Source: Flavobacteriales bacterium | GTDB lineage: Bacteria; Bacteroidota; Bacteroidia; NS11-12g; UBA9320 | Length of the DNA: 64,000 nt | Direction: 5' to 3' | Assembly (NCBI GenBank): GCA_020635355.1 | Contig: JACJZW010000004.1 | Coordinates: forward strand, 62,001 to 126,000 | In this document: one piece after another, positions 27,424 through 35,863 of the stretch | Numbering within the stretch: position 1 is the stretch's first letter | How the letters are laid out: each line of letters begins with the position of its first letter | The notes under the pieces: model-generated | What the model was told of the DNA's origin: nothing | The model's database searches: none | Seen by the model: the letters and a program-made list of their open reading frames with translations, nothing else | Position numbers and translations under genes: made by a program

Positions 27424-29916
27424 TTGTTCTTGCCCGTCAAAAGCGCGCTTGTGAAACGATTTTGCTCAAAATGTTTTTGGATCCTGCTCATCGTCACCCC
27501 GGTGATTCTGTGCACCTATATCCTTGGATCCAAATGGGTGAAGCACTACGTAGTTGAAGAACTCAATGATCAACTCCAGGTCCGTATTGATGTTCACTCC
27601 ATTCATCTCAACGGTTTTTCATCGTTTCCCCACATCGGGCTGAAAGCCTGGAACATCGAAATCAGTGAATCCCAACCCCATTTTGGTAAACCCATGCTGA
27701 AAGCCGGCGAGTTGGTGGCCGAGTTTAACCCACTGAAATTGCTGAAAGGCGAAAATGTGCTGGACCGTATCCAATTGCGAAACGGAACCGTCCGCATCTT
27801 TATGGACAGCCTTGGGGGCGGCAACTTTGAAGTATTCAAACCCAATCCGGAATCCACCGATAACGAGACGTTCAACCTCAATCTTCGAAAGGTAGAATTG
27901 GTCAATTTTAGGTGCATCTACTTTGATCAATCCAACGGTCAAAGCACCAACTTCTTTACCGATGAGCTCACCTTCTCCGGTAAATTTAGTGAGGAGAAAT
28001 TTGATCTGAAGGTCAAGGGTACCTGCCTGTTCGACCATCTGGCATACGAGTCACAGAGCTACATTACCGGCAAACACGCCAACATCGATCTGAAAATGGA
28101 GGTGGATCGAACCATCAATTCCTACCACATCGAGCGCGGTAATCTCAAACTCGATGCCCTGGAACTGGATGTACAGGGCGATGTGCTCATGGTAGAAGAT
28201 ACCCCCGATTTTGACCTTACGTTTGAGGGCAGGAATATGGATCTGCAGTCGCTGTTGTCTCTGCTGCCCAACGATGTTCGATATCCGTACCGGGACATTC
28301 AAAGCAATGGTAAGATTGCTCTTTCAGGAGTGTTGAACGGACGCGTGTCGGAGTCGGACCGACCCCAATTCAAGCTGCTGTTCAAACTGAATGATGTGGG
28401 CATTTTTTGGCCCGAAAGGAATTTGGATATCCGCAGTGTTCAAATGACCGGAAACATCCAGAATGCCGGGAAAAATGAGGCCATGTCACTACAGGTGAGC
28501 CTCAAGGAATTCAGAACAGCCACCACCAAACTTTCAGGTTTACTCGATGTGGCCGATTTGGATAAACCCAATTACAAGTACGAGTGCAAAGGCGTGATCA
28601 ATCTACATGATTTTGAAGGATTACTAGCCGAAGAAGAATCCCAAATCAAGCTCTTTGGAACCACCTTACTCAATATTCAGGGATCGCTTCCATGTGATGA
28701 ACAAGGTGAACCAAAACTGGAAGATGCCCGGGTTAAGGGCGATATCGAAATCAAGGATCTCGTTTATACCGGTTCGCAACAAGCCGGGATTGATCACCTG
28801 TTTGCCAACGGCAGAATCTACAATGACGATATTCAGAACCTGAGTGCGAAGGGTCAAATTTTTGGTAAGCAAACCTCCTTTGAGGGCAAGATCAACAACT
28901 GGCAATCCTTTATGATGAAGAAGAACCGGTTGAAGGTACACGGCAAGATCATCAGTGCCGGCATCGATCTGGATCAACTCATTGCCTCCACCTCCAGTTC
29001 TGAACCCACTGAGACATCAGACGAAGTGGATTTGGATATCGGCATGGACCTCGATTTGAAGGTAACCACCGATGCTTTTAAATGGGGCAATTTGAAGACC
29101 GAGAAGTTGATGGGTGATTTCATATGGAATGGCAGACGCATGGTGTTGCGTGATGCACGATTCAATGCCTGGGAAGGGTCAACGGATTTGTCGATGGTCA
29201 TCGCACCGGTATCTACCGGTTATACCCTCAACGCACTGGCAAAGGTTCGGGATGTTTCCATACGCACCCTCATGACGGAGTTTAAAAACTTTGATCAGGA
29301 AGAATTTACGGCTGAAAATCTGAGCGGATCACTCACCTCTGATTTCGATCTGCAGATGTATTTCGATCATGGGTTCAATGCAATATCGGATAGCATTCGA
29401 TGCATTGCCGATATGTCCATCACCAACGGCCGACTCACAGACTACAAACCTCTGGAGTCGCTGTCCAGCTTCGTTAAGTTGGAAGATTTGATGCAAGTGG
29501 AATTTGAACGGTTGGAGAACTCTCTGGACATTCGCAATGGGACGATGTACATCCCGGATATGGAGATTCGGAACTCCGCGATGAACCTCAGTATTGGCGG
29601 AAGCCATTCCTTTGAAAACTATATGGATTACCGCATGCGGATCAAGGTAACGGAACTGCTCGCCGGTAAATCGGGGTGGGTGAAGCGCAAGAATGAACAA
29701 CAACTGAAAGAGGAAGACGGCGGCTCATTGAGTGCCTACATCCACTTATACGGGACACCGGATGATCTAAAAATTAAGTACGATGCGCAGTCGGCTACCA
29801 AGGTAGTTGCCAAAGAGGTGAAGAACGAAGGGAAACGGTTTTTCCGGGACGTTAAAAAAGAGATCAAGGGAGAATCCATTCAAACGGAGACTAAGCGAAA
29901 GCGCTGGGACGAATGA
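27424..29916 (+). CDS. AsmA-family envelope protein
   Basis: About 830 residues. An N-terminal transmembrane segment (FWILLIVTPVILCTYILG) is followed by the AsmA opening: a chaperone-like repeat with HSIHLNGFSSFPHIGLKAWNIEI and FNPLKLLKGENVLDRIQLRNGTV. The rest is a long beta-repeat array ending in an AsmA C-terminal domain (MYIPDMEIRNSAMNLSIGGSH). AsmA-type proteins bridge the periplasm and are thought to move phospholipids to the outer membrane. The frame opens at a TTG (27424); a GTG at 27451 gives MKRFCSKCFWILL and is an equally good start. No ribosome-binding site decides it. The basic tail (TKRKRWDE) is unusual for a periplasmic end. Confidence 0.85.
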   Translation: MFLPVKSALVKRFCSKCFWILLIVTPVILCTYILGSKWVKHYVVEELNDQLQVRIDVHSIHLNGFSSFPHIGLKAWNIEISESQPHFGKPMLKAGELVAEFNPLKLLKGENVLDRIQLRNGTVRIFMDSLGGGNFEVFKPNPESTDNETFNLNLRKVELVNFRCIYFDQSNGQSTNFFTDELTFSGKFSEEKFDLKVKGTCLFDHLAYESQSYITGKHANIDLKMEVDRTINSYHIERGNLKLDALELDVQGDVLMVEDTPDFDLTFEGRNMDLQSLLSLLPNDVRYPYRDIQSNGKIALSGVLNGRVSESDRPQFKLLFKLNDVGIFWPERNLDIRSVQMTGNIQNAGKNEAMSLQVSLKEFRTATTKLSGLLDVADLDKPNYKYECKGVINLHDFEGLLAEEESQIKLFGTTLLNIQGSLPCDEQGEPKLEDARVKGDIEIKDLVYTGSQQAGIDHLFANGRIYNDDIQNLSAKGQIFGKQTSFEGKINNWQSFMMKKNRLKVHGKIISAGIDLDQLIASTSSSEPTETSDEVDLDIGMDLDLKVTTDAFKWGNLKTEKLMGDFIWNGRRMVLRDARFNAWEGSTDLSMVIAPVSTGYTLNALAKVRDVSIRTLMTEFKNFDQEEFTAENLSGSLTSDFDLQMYFDHGFNAISDSIRCIADMSITNGRLTDYKPLESLSSFVKLEDLMQVEFERLENSLDIRNGTMYIPDMEIRNSAMNLSIGGSHSFENYMDYRMRIKVTELLAGKSGWVKRKNEQQLKEEDGGSLSAYIHLYGTPDDLKIKYDAQSATKVVAKEVKNEGKRFFRDVKKEIKGESIQTETKRKRWDE

Positions 29917-29950
29917 TTCGTGAGGACGGAATACGGAGGACGGATTACGG

Positions 29951-30452
29951 ATTCGGAATTTGATCTAATATCTAAGAACGAAGAACTAAGGCTTTTTCAA
30001 CACGGATTTGAACTAGAAGTATCGTCCTGTTCACCAAGATGTTGAGTGGCTCTGCGAACTCCCGCAAGGGAGTCTGCGTATCCCCGGAGGGGATCTTTGC
30101 GCAGTTCCCGCTAGGTCAAATTTGATGATTGAAAGACCTTCTTCCTGATGCCAAAAGTAGTTCGAAACATTCTTTGAGCCGGGGAACGGCTCTGCGTTTA
30201 AATTCGGAATTTAATCTAATATCTAAGAACGAAAATCTAAGGCTTTTTCAACACGGATTTAAAGTGGAAGCTTCGTCCTATTCACCAAGATGTTGAGTAG
30301 CTCTGCGAACTCCCGCAAGGGAGTCTGCGTATCCCCGGAGGGGATCTTTGCGCAGTTCCCGCTAGGTCAAATTTGATGACTGAAAGTCGTTCTTCCTGAT
30401 GCTAAAAGTAGTTCGAAATATTCTTTGAGCAGGGGAACGGCTCTGCGTTTAA
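29951..30452. repeat. Tandem duplication of a 251-bp non-coding unit
   Basis: Unit 1 (29951-30201) and unit 2 (30202-30452) align end to end without large gaps and differ at scattered positions. Each contains two small palindromes, ACTCCCGCAAGGGAGT and ATCCCCGGAGGGGAT, and the spacer phrase CTAATATCTAAGAACGAA. A partial third start (ATTCGGAATTCAGG) follows at about 30530. No coding capacity; not CRISPR, as the unit is too long and there are no spacers. Confidence 0.9.
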
Positions 30453-30481
30453 ATTCAAGATTCGGGCTTGCCTGCCGGTCG

Positions 30482-30510
30482 CCTGCGCTAAAGCTTTTGC
30501 GACAGCGTAA
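30482..30510. repeat. Miniature palindromic element
   Basis: CCTGCGCTAAAGCTTTTGCG followed by ACAGCGTAA: a short imperfect palindrome around AAGCTT. The same core, CCTACGCTAAAGCTTCTGCG plus TCAGTGTA, interrupts a repeat copy at 35080-35110, so it behaves as a mobile or propagating unit. Confidence 0.6.
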
Positions 30511-30671
30511 ACGCAGTGGAGGCAGGATTCGGAATTCAGGATTGGAGATTGGGCGCGCTACCCGTTTACCCTGACCGAGTGTGACGAGCGTCATGGGCTA
30601 ACTGCTAAATTAGCTTTTAGCTCTTAGCCCTTAGCTTTTTAAACTGTGCTCTTTGCAACCCGTTCACCCTG

Positions 30672-30721
30672 ACTGAGCGCAGCGAACGTCACGGGCTACC
30701 CGCACTGAGCGCAGCGAACGT
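30672..30721. repeat. Two REP-like words in tandem
   Basis: ACTGAGCGCAGCGAACGTC occurs twice (30672-30690 and 30703-30721), and a degenerate relative GACCGAGTGTGACGAGCGTC lies at about 30571. The flanks GGGCTA are shared. This sits just after the stop codon of the DUF3108 gene on the minus strand and may affect its mRNA 3' end. Confidence 0.7.
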
Positions 30722-30732
30722 CTCCGACTACC

Positions 30733-31533
30733 CTATTTCACCTTCGAACTAAACGGATTCAACAACCCACTATAGGAAGTCAGATCCACTTTGAGTGATC
30801 CTACCCAAATGTCGGTTTGAATACGAACCGGAACGTGGTTGGCGTCATCGGTCACCCAAATGGTCATATCGTCCTCGTCCTTGAACACCCGATCCACCAC
30901 CAATTGGGGGCGAAGCTTGATACATCGAACCTTACCGATATCGGATTTGATGGTTTCTTTTCCGAGGTACTTGAACTTGAGGTTGTAGATTTTTTGATCC
31001 AGATAAATGTTAAGTGGATAGGTCTTGCCTTCGTAGGCTGATGAGAAATCTATGGTGCGTGCGTAAAAGGTTCCGCTCACAATATCCTGCACATATTCCG
31101 GCATTTCCATGTTCTTTTTCTTACCGCGCATTTGCTTTTCGGCGTGATCATAATACACCAGATCGATGTCTTTGTAGTTGTCCTCCCGAACCGATTTAAA
31201 GTACTTTAAGGGGGCAATACTTACACTGTCTACGTACGATTCAAAGTGATCCCGAACCGTATACATCCAATCAAACGACTTATTGGTTTTCCCCTTTGCG
31301 GTGATGTGAAAGGTTGGTCGGTCGTTTACCACAATGGCCGTGTCGTCCACCCACATAGAAATGGTGGCGGCATTGAGAATACCGTAGTGAACGCGGTAGT
31401 TCAGCTTCTCTCCGTAGGTAAAGGCACGGTTGTTTTGGTTTCGATAACTGAATACGGCTTCCTCGTGTTGCGTGAAGGCAGAGTTTGCGATCACCAGGAC
31501 GGGTATGGCAAGAAGTCGAATAAGTTGTTTCAT
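30733..31533 (-). CDS. DUF3108 family exported protein
   Basis: 266 residues with a signal peptide (LLAIPVLVIANSAFTQ). The sequence FTYGEKLNYRVHYGILNAA, the WMYTVRDHFESYVD block, and the late IKLRPQLVVDRVFKDEDDMTIWVTDDANHVPVRIQ block follow the DUF3108 pattern. Members are periplasmic and mostly uncharacterised. Monocistronic here; no related gene is adjacent. Confidence 0.85.
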   Translation of the reverse strand: MKQLIRLLAIPVLVIANSAFTQHEEAVFSYRNQNNRAFTYGEKLNYRVHYGILNAATISMWVDDTAIVVNDRPTFHITAKGKTNKSFDWMYTVRDHFESYVDSVSIAPLKYFKSVREDNYKDIDLVYYDHAEKQMRGKKKNMEMPEYVQDIVSGTFYARTIDFSSAYEGKTYPLNIYLDQKIYNLKFKYLGKETIKSDIGKVRCIKLRPQLVVDRVFKDEDDMTIWVTDDANHVPVRIQTDIWVGSLKVDLTSYSGLLNPFSSKVK

Positions 31534-31757
31534 CGCGGGTCGTTTGCAAAAACAATATCAATTTACATACCAAATTTTGAATCGGCGAGGATGAATTCGG
31601 ATTGTGACGTTTTGATTAAGCGTATTTGAATTTCCAACTGGTGGGATGGGGGATCGGGAATGGGGGAAGGGTGGGCGGAATACCTTGCCCCAAGGAGGGG
31701 ATTTCTTTATCAACTTTTGGGTATTTAGGTAGTTGAAAGTACAACACCATTTTATAG

Positions 31758-31812
31758 AATGTTCAATGGAGTCCCAAATCAACTTGAGATCCTACGGGTG
31801 CTTGAGCCGACA
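31758..31812 (-). repeat. Truncated copy E of the array repeat
   Basis: GTTCAATGGAGTCCCAAATCAACTTGAGATCC matches the left-centre part of copies A-D (best copy A), then similarity is lost after GCTTGAGCCGAC. It marks the left end of the cassette-like region, opposite copy D at the right end. Split phrase: TCCCAAATCAACTTGAGATC is the longest shared word. Confidence 0.6.
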
Positions 31813-31848
31813 TCAGTCCCGAACAGTGTTAAAGGCTAACAAGAAGAT

Positions 31849-32046
31849 CTACAAGAAACCTAGTATTTTGATGATTCCGAAAATTATACATATCGGCCCA
31901 CAAATGTAGAAGAGCTTTTTATTGCTATCAGCCCAGGTTTTCATCTTAGGATTACCTTGGAATGTTATGACATTAGTGGCAATGAGAAGTGCCCAAATTC
32001 CACCTGCTAGAGGTATAATTCCGTTAATTAAGGTTGCTAAGTTCAT
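31849..32046 (-). CDS. Small two-helix membrane protein in the cassette-like array
   Basis: 65 residues from the ATG at 32046. Two hydrophobic helices (LINGIIPLAGGIWALLIATNVI and LFYICGPICIIFGIIKILGFL) separated by a polar loop (GNPKMKTWADSNKK). The start lies 11 bp after the attC-like site, as for first genes after a cassette junction. A longer frame from a TTG at 32064 would begin inside that site and is less likely. Function unknown. Confidence 0.65.
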   Translation of the reverse strand: MNLATLINGIIPLAGGIWALLIATNVITFQGNPKMKTWADSNKKLFYICGPICIIFGIIKILGFL

Positions 32047-32057
32047 TTTTTCTATAG

Positions 32058-32188
32058 TTGCCAACGGCTCGGCTATGAGTAGTTGCGTTGTTTAACACTT
32101 AATTTTGCAAGTACACACCAAACTGAAAATCCGCGAGGATTTTCAGAAGTGGGCGAAAACAAGCAATTACTTATAGCCATTGTTAGCA
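32058..32188 (-). other. attC-like recombination site (candidate)
   Basis: Read on the minus strand: TGCTAACAATGGCTATAAG... pairs with ...CTCATAGCCGAGCCGTTGGCA at the far end, with further pairing of AATTGC and GCAACT. Between them lies a perfect 10-bp hairpin, CTGAAAATCC / GGATTTTCAG (32123-32146). The end boxes TGCTAAC and GTTGGCA are near-complementary and resemble attC core sites (RYYYAAC / GTTRRRY) except at terminal bases. The upstream gene's stop codon lies inside the site, as is common in integron cassettes. Folding and a covariance search were not run. Confidence 0.5.
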
Positions 32189-32820
32189 TTTGTTATTTTC
32201 AATTTATCATCCTTTTTATTCAAAGTTCGCATAACGCAATCCAATAACTCCTTGATTATTGTCGAATTATTAAAGTTATATCTGTCTTGATTCTTTTTGA
32301 ATTCTAAATCCATAGTTGCCAATATATCATCATCTTCTTTTGGTTCTCGAAATGCATATTCTTTAATTTCTAATTCTCGTATTGAATCAGTTGGAAAGGA
32401 AAAATGATAATATTTATAGTGGTTTATTCCTGTTTCGAACCAAGTTGAGTCTTTTCGGTTAAAAGAGAGCGGATATTTTAACGATAAAGTGTCTATTTCA
32501 GTCGGCTTTGAGGTAATAATTTCAAATGGCTTTCCTTTCCATCTTTTAATCGTCAGAATATCTGAAGTTCCACAGTTGTTATACTTTTTTATATGATATC
32601 CTTTAGAGTTTTTCCAAATTACATATTGATCCCAAGGATTTCCGTTTTGTACATATTCTTCGCAGGGATTGTTCATTACTATGCATCCCGTGCAATTAGT
32701 CTTAAAAACTAAAATATTATTGTCTTTGTCTAATTCTAAGGAGTCAATAAAAGATTCACTTTGTCCATAGGCAACACAAGTAATACAGATTAGAAATATG
32801 AATAAAAGTTTTCGCTTCAT
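32167..32820 (-). CDS. Exported protein in the cassette-like array, function unknown
   Basis: 217 residues with a signal peptide (RKLLFIFLICITCVAYGQ). The mature part has a Cys-rich stretch near its start (FKTNCTGCIVMNNPCEEYV) and no motif I recognise. Strongly AT-rich compared with flanking chromosomal genes. It starts 16 bp after repeat copy A and its last codons (NANNGYK) lie inside the attC-like site, so the gene and site appear to form one unit. Confidence 0.75.
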   Translation of the reverse strand: MKRKLLFIFLICITCVAYGQSESFIDSLELDKDNNILVFKTNCTGCIVMNNPCEEYVQNGNPWDQYVIWKNSKGYHIKKYNNCGTSDILTIKRWKGKPFEIITSKPTEIDTLSLKYPLSFNRKDSTWFETGINHYKYYHFSFPTDSIRELEIKEYAFREPKEDDDILATMDLEFKKNQDRYNFNNSTIIKELLDCVMRTLNKKDDKLKITNANNGYK

Positions 32821-32835
32821 TTTAATAAATGCTAA

Positions 32836-33154
32836 CAGTCGAATATATCCTCATTTCCTATATCTATCACTCTCCATCCGTTCTTTGGATGTAGTTTTTT
32901 GATTCTCAAAATTCATGTTCCGGGAAGCAATGCCTATGAATAGTCAATTGAGTTCCAAATCAACTTGGGATCCCGCGGGCGGGCTGTCGGAAAGGCGGGG
33001 AAGGCCCGGAGTGAATTTCCCATTTGGTAGAAAATCGGCGAAAGTGCTTGTTCATTCTTTTGCCTGAATTTCAAGAAATGGGAAAGAGCGGGTGGGCAGC
33101 ATTTTTCCGACTTGATTTTTTACCTACTTTTTCATCAAGGAAAAAGTAGGAGAA
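32836..33154 (-). repeat. Array repeat, copy A
   Basis: About 320 bp, upstream of the minus-strand gene it borders. Shared landmarks with copies B-D, on the plus strand: CGAATATATCC at the gene-proximal end, GATCCCGCGGG, GTCGGAAAGGCGGGGAAGG, AATTTCCCATTTGGTAGAAAA, GCGGGTGGGCAGCA, CTTTCCGACTTG, and the terminal hairpin CCTACTTTTT/AAAAAGTAGG (33123-33150). This copy has a longer gene-proximal part than the others. Contains no open frame of note. Confidence 0.9.
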
Positions 33155-33178
33155 GTCTTCTCCTCCCAATTACCACAT

Positions 33179-33375
33179 TGTTTATTGAACTTCCAACGAC
33201 TACCACATTGTTGATTTGGGATTTCGATTTATATAAATGTGTTACGATGGTTTGTGTATGGTTAGTTGCGTTGCTCTGGTTACTAATTTAGCATATAAAA
33301 CTTGGCGATAGTTCAGTGGAGGATTTCCGCGATGAAAATCAGAAGCAATGAACAAAACACTTTTTTGTAGCAGGT
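33179..33375 (-). repeat. Degenerate cassette junction with partner at 36483-36553
   Basis: 33179-33250 matches 36483-36553 at roughly three quarters of positions (shared GACTACCAC, TTGTTGATTTGG, CGATTTA). From about 33255 it resembles the attC-like site: TTAGTTGCGTTG parallels GTAGTTGCGTTG, and GGATTTCCGCGATGAAAATC parallels the central hairpin. It ends against the stop codon of the next gene. Looks like a decayed attC-like site. Confidence 0.5.
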
Positions 33376-33379
33376 TTTT

Positions 33380-33766
33380 TTAATCTATTTTCTCGTTTTC
33401 CAATTCTGCAAATTTTTGTTTGTCGGTTGGCTTTATGTCTGTCAGTACAAATCGGTTTTTGTCTAAATTGTTGAAATTTACTTTACTCAAATAAAGGTCG
33501 ACAATATTTCGGTCAATCATTATTTTTCCACCACCAGCCCAGTGTCGGTCAGTTCCGTCTTTTTTAACACCAGAAACCCAGTATTCGTCTCCGGTTTCTA
33601 AATCTCGGTAATTTCCTGAAATTCCTGTTCCGCTTGCAGTTTTTAATGCCTTTCCATTGAAATACACCGTCTTTCCAGATTTAGAAAATTCCGCAATTCC
33701 AATCCAAGCCGGTCCATTATCTCCAAATCCACTTTTTAGTTCTATATATCTTAATTTGGGTTTCAT
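33380..33766 (-). CDS. Small cytoplasmic protein of a cassette-type family
   Basis: 128 residues from the ATG at 33766 (a TTG two codons earlier is less likely). KPKLRYIELKSGFGDNGPAWIG, ISGNYRDLETGDEYWVSG and DRHWAGGGKIMID make up a distinctive conserved protein that I recall as an uncharacterised family often found in integron cassettes and accessory arrays (and sometimes misnamed in databases). No signal peptide or membrane segment. Only 46 bp separate it from the upstream gene, so these two may share one cassette. Confidence 0.8.
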   Translation of the reverse strand: MKPKLRYIELKSGFGDNGPAWIGIAEFSKSGKTVYFNGKALKTASGTGISGNYRDLETGDEYWVSGVKKDGTDRHWAGGGKIMIDRNIVDLYLSKVNFNNLDKNRFVLTDIKPTDKQKFAELENEKID

Positions 33767-33812
33767 TCTCAAATGTGCTACAACGGCAATGATTATGAAC
33801 AGGCGGGCTTTA

Positions 33813-34739
33813 TCAGTCCTTGCCTGTCAACCGTGACCAAAGTTTCTTTATTGCACTGTCGTTGTTTTTATCACTGTCTGCCCGCATGCTTTTAGCCGAT
33901 GTTAAAGGGCGTTGGTTTATCAATTCATTCATTTTTTTCGTCTCTGTAGGCCGTTCCTTTTTGTCAACCAAAAAGATATTTGCTGTCTCTGCAATGTTTG
34001 TCCAAGGTGCATAACTCGACCATCGCAAATAGTTTTCGTCATAAGTCCGAACAATCTCAATCTCTCCGATTTTAATGAAGTCTTTGATTATTTTACGAAA
34101 ACGAACATTCATATAAACGGCAATCCCTTCTCTGTATGGTTTCTTGTTATTAAGTCCTTGCACTGGTGGAAGTAATAATAGGTCTGCGTTCTCAATGTCT
34201 TCAATAGTCGGGAGTTCCTTTTGGTGAATTGTCGTATTGGCAATAAGATTCAGTGCGAACTCGTCTTTTTTGTCCTCAAGAACGACAACTGCGGTATAAT
34301 TGTCATTCCTTAGCTTGACTGCGTAGCACTCTCCCTTTTTGAAGATTGTCTTTGGTGTCGATTTTTTCTTTCTGTGTATTGGCTTGGGATTGTCTGTCTG
34401 TAATTGTGTTCGCAGTTTTTGTAAGGCAGCACTCCTCTTTTTGAGTGTTGCTAAGTCGGCATCAAGATCTTCCCAAAGTTTGAGGTCAATGTCTTGGTCA
34501 ATTAATGTCTCAGCCTTCTCCTTAACGTCCTTGTCAAGGTGTCCGATCTGCCATTGGAAGTACGCGAGTGACAGCCATAAGTCGGAGTTGTCCTCAAGTT
34601 TGTCGCCTTCTTTGAAGTCCTTTTCTACTTGTCGCCTGATTTCGACCGGTTCAAGTCCTTTGTCGTACAAGTCATAGAAGGTATACTTGATATCCGATGC
34701 AGTGTCGTTTGATAATATGCCTGGTCCCCAATGTCCCAT
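33813..34739 (-). CDS. DUF4259-like protein
   Basis: 308 residues from the ATG at 34739. The N-terminus MGHWGPGILSNDTASDI is the hallmark of the DUF4259-like group (MGxWGxGxxxND). A helical region follows (LWLSLAYFQWQIGHLDKDV), then a basic linker (HRKKKSTPK) and a beta domain (FKKGECYAVKLRNDNYTAVVVL). Cytoplasmic by its lack of a signal. An upstream start at 34766 (GTG or similar, adding LAGITLNK) would reach into the repeat boundary, so I reject it. Function unknown; this architecture is common in mobile cassettes. Confidence 0.8.
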   Translation of the reverse strand: MGHWGPGILSNDTASDIKYTFYDLYDKGLEPVEIRRQVEKDFKEGDKLEDNSDLWLSLAYFQWQIGHLDKDVKEKAETLIDQDIDLKLWEDLDADLATLKKRSAALQKLRTQLQTDNPKPIHRKKKSTPKTIFKKGECYAVKLRNDNYTAVVVLEDKKDEFALNLIANTTIHQKELPTIEDIENADLLLLPPVQGLNNKKPYREGIAVYMNVRFRKIIKDFIKIGEIEIVRTYDENYLRWSSYAPWTNIAETANIFLVDKKERPTETKKMNELINQRPLTSAKSMRADSDKNNDSAIKKLWSRLTGKD

Positions 34740-34762
34740 TTTATTTAATGTAATGCCCGCCA

Positions 34763-35145
34763 GCAATCGAATATATCCTCATTTCCCATATCAACCACAC
34801 TGCTACGTTCATTTGATCATCGAAATCAACCTGAGATCCCGCGGGCGGGCTGTCGGAAAGGCGGGGAAGGCCCGGAGTGAATTTCCCATTTGGTAGAAAA
34901 TCGGAGAAAGTGCTTGTTCATTCTTTCGCTTGATTTTCAAGAAATGGGAAAGAGCGGGTGGGCAGCATCTTTCCGACTTGATTTTTTGCCTACTTTTTCA
35001 TCAAGGAAAAAGTAGGAGAAGTGCATACAACCGGGATACATCATAGTTTGTTGCGTAATTAACGGTTACGACTTTTTTAGGCTCCTACGCTAAAGCTTCT
35101 GCGTCAGTGTAAAAAAGTGGTGCAAAAACTTGAAAAGTTAGAAAC
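34763..35145 (-). repeat. Array repeat, copy B, interrupted by a palindromic insertion
   Basis: Core copy 34763-35020 with the same landmarks as copy A, then a further shared stretch to about 35145 that matches copy C (TTTGTTGCGTAATTAACGG and a poly-T/A hairpin). Compared with copy C, 31 extra bases at 35080-35110 sit in the hairpin loop and match the miniature palindrome at 30482-30510. Confidence 0.9.
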
Positions 35146-35150
35146 TGGTT

Positions 35151-35843
35151 TTATTCTTCTATCGCGAAATCAATCTTTTCTAGAGCTTTTTCTATTTTAC
35201 CTCCATTATTTTTTAATAGATCAACATAATATGTCAATCTCCATTTAAATTTATACAGCTCATCAAGATATTCCTGCTTATTGTCACTATACTTACTAAT
35301 ACTATTATTTCGAATAGGTCTGATCATAGTTTCTTGAAGGAAACGATTCCTTTCATCCAATAATTCACCGTTATAAACAAGTTTCTCATAGGATCCCTTA
35401 TATAATTTGGCAATTTCAGAAAATGCTTGATTTACTTTAGTAGAGTTAGATTTAATAATTGACTGATTGAACGCCCCAATAACTGGGAAAAAAGTTGGAT
35501 TCCTTTTCAGAAGTAATTCCCTAAAAAAAAGGTCCGCTGTGTCTGAATTAAATGCGTCATTGTTAAGAATATTGTAAAGCCTTTCCGCATTATCCAGTCT
35601 TTTTTGCTGATAACTATATATTGTATTTAATTCACCTTTGTCTATAATCAAATCTGCTTTGATTGACATTAAGTAATCTTTTTCAGCTTTATAATTTAGC
35701 CTTTCGTTATTTATGTCATTTATCCATACTGCAAGTAATATCCCTATGGTAACCAGGATTATTTCTCCAAGGGCATACTTAACATAATCAAGCTTTTTTT
35801 TGCCTAATATTTTGGATAAACGAATATTCTTGAAGAATCTCAT
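35151..35843 (-). CDS. DUF6090-like membrane protein
   Basis: 230 residues from the ATG at 35843. Basic N-terminus (RFFKNIRLSKILGKKK), then the DUF6090 signature YALGEIILVTIGILLAVWIND covering one transmembrane helix, and a soluble coiled C-terminal region of about 180 residues. A TTG at 35867 would start inside the repeat and is not used. The family is frequent in Bacteroidota, often in accessory regions, with no known role. Confidence 0.8.
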   Translation of the reverse strand: MRFFKNIRLSKILGKKKLDYVKYALGEIILVTIGILLAVWINDINNERLNYKAEKDYLMSIKADLIIDKGELNTIYSYQQKRLDNAERLYNILNNDAFNSDTADLFFRELLLKRNPTFFPVIGAFNQSIIKSNSTKVNQAFSEIAKLYKGSYEKLVYNGELLDERNRFLQETMIRPIRNNSISKYSDNKQEYLDELYKFKWRLTYYVDLLKNNGGKIEKALEKIDFAIEE

Positions 35844-35863
35844 ATTTGACTTTGTGGTCTTTG

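Noticed and set aside
29951..30452. CRISPR array
   Set aside because: Only two long (251-bp) units without spacers and no cas genes.
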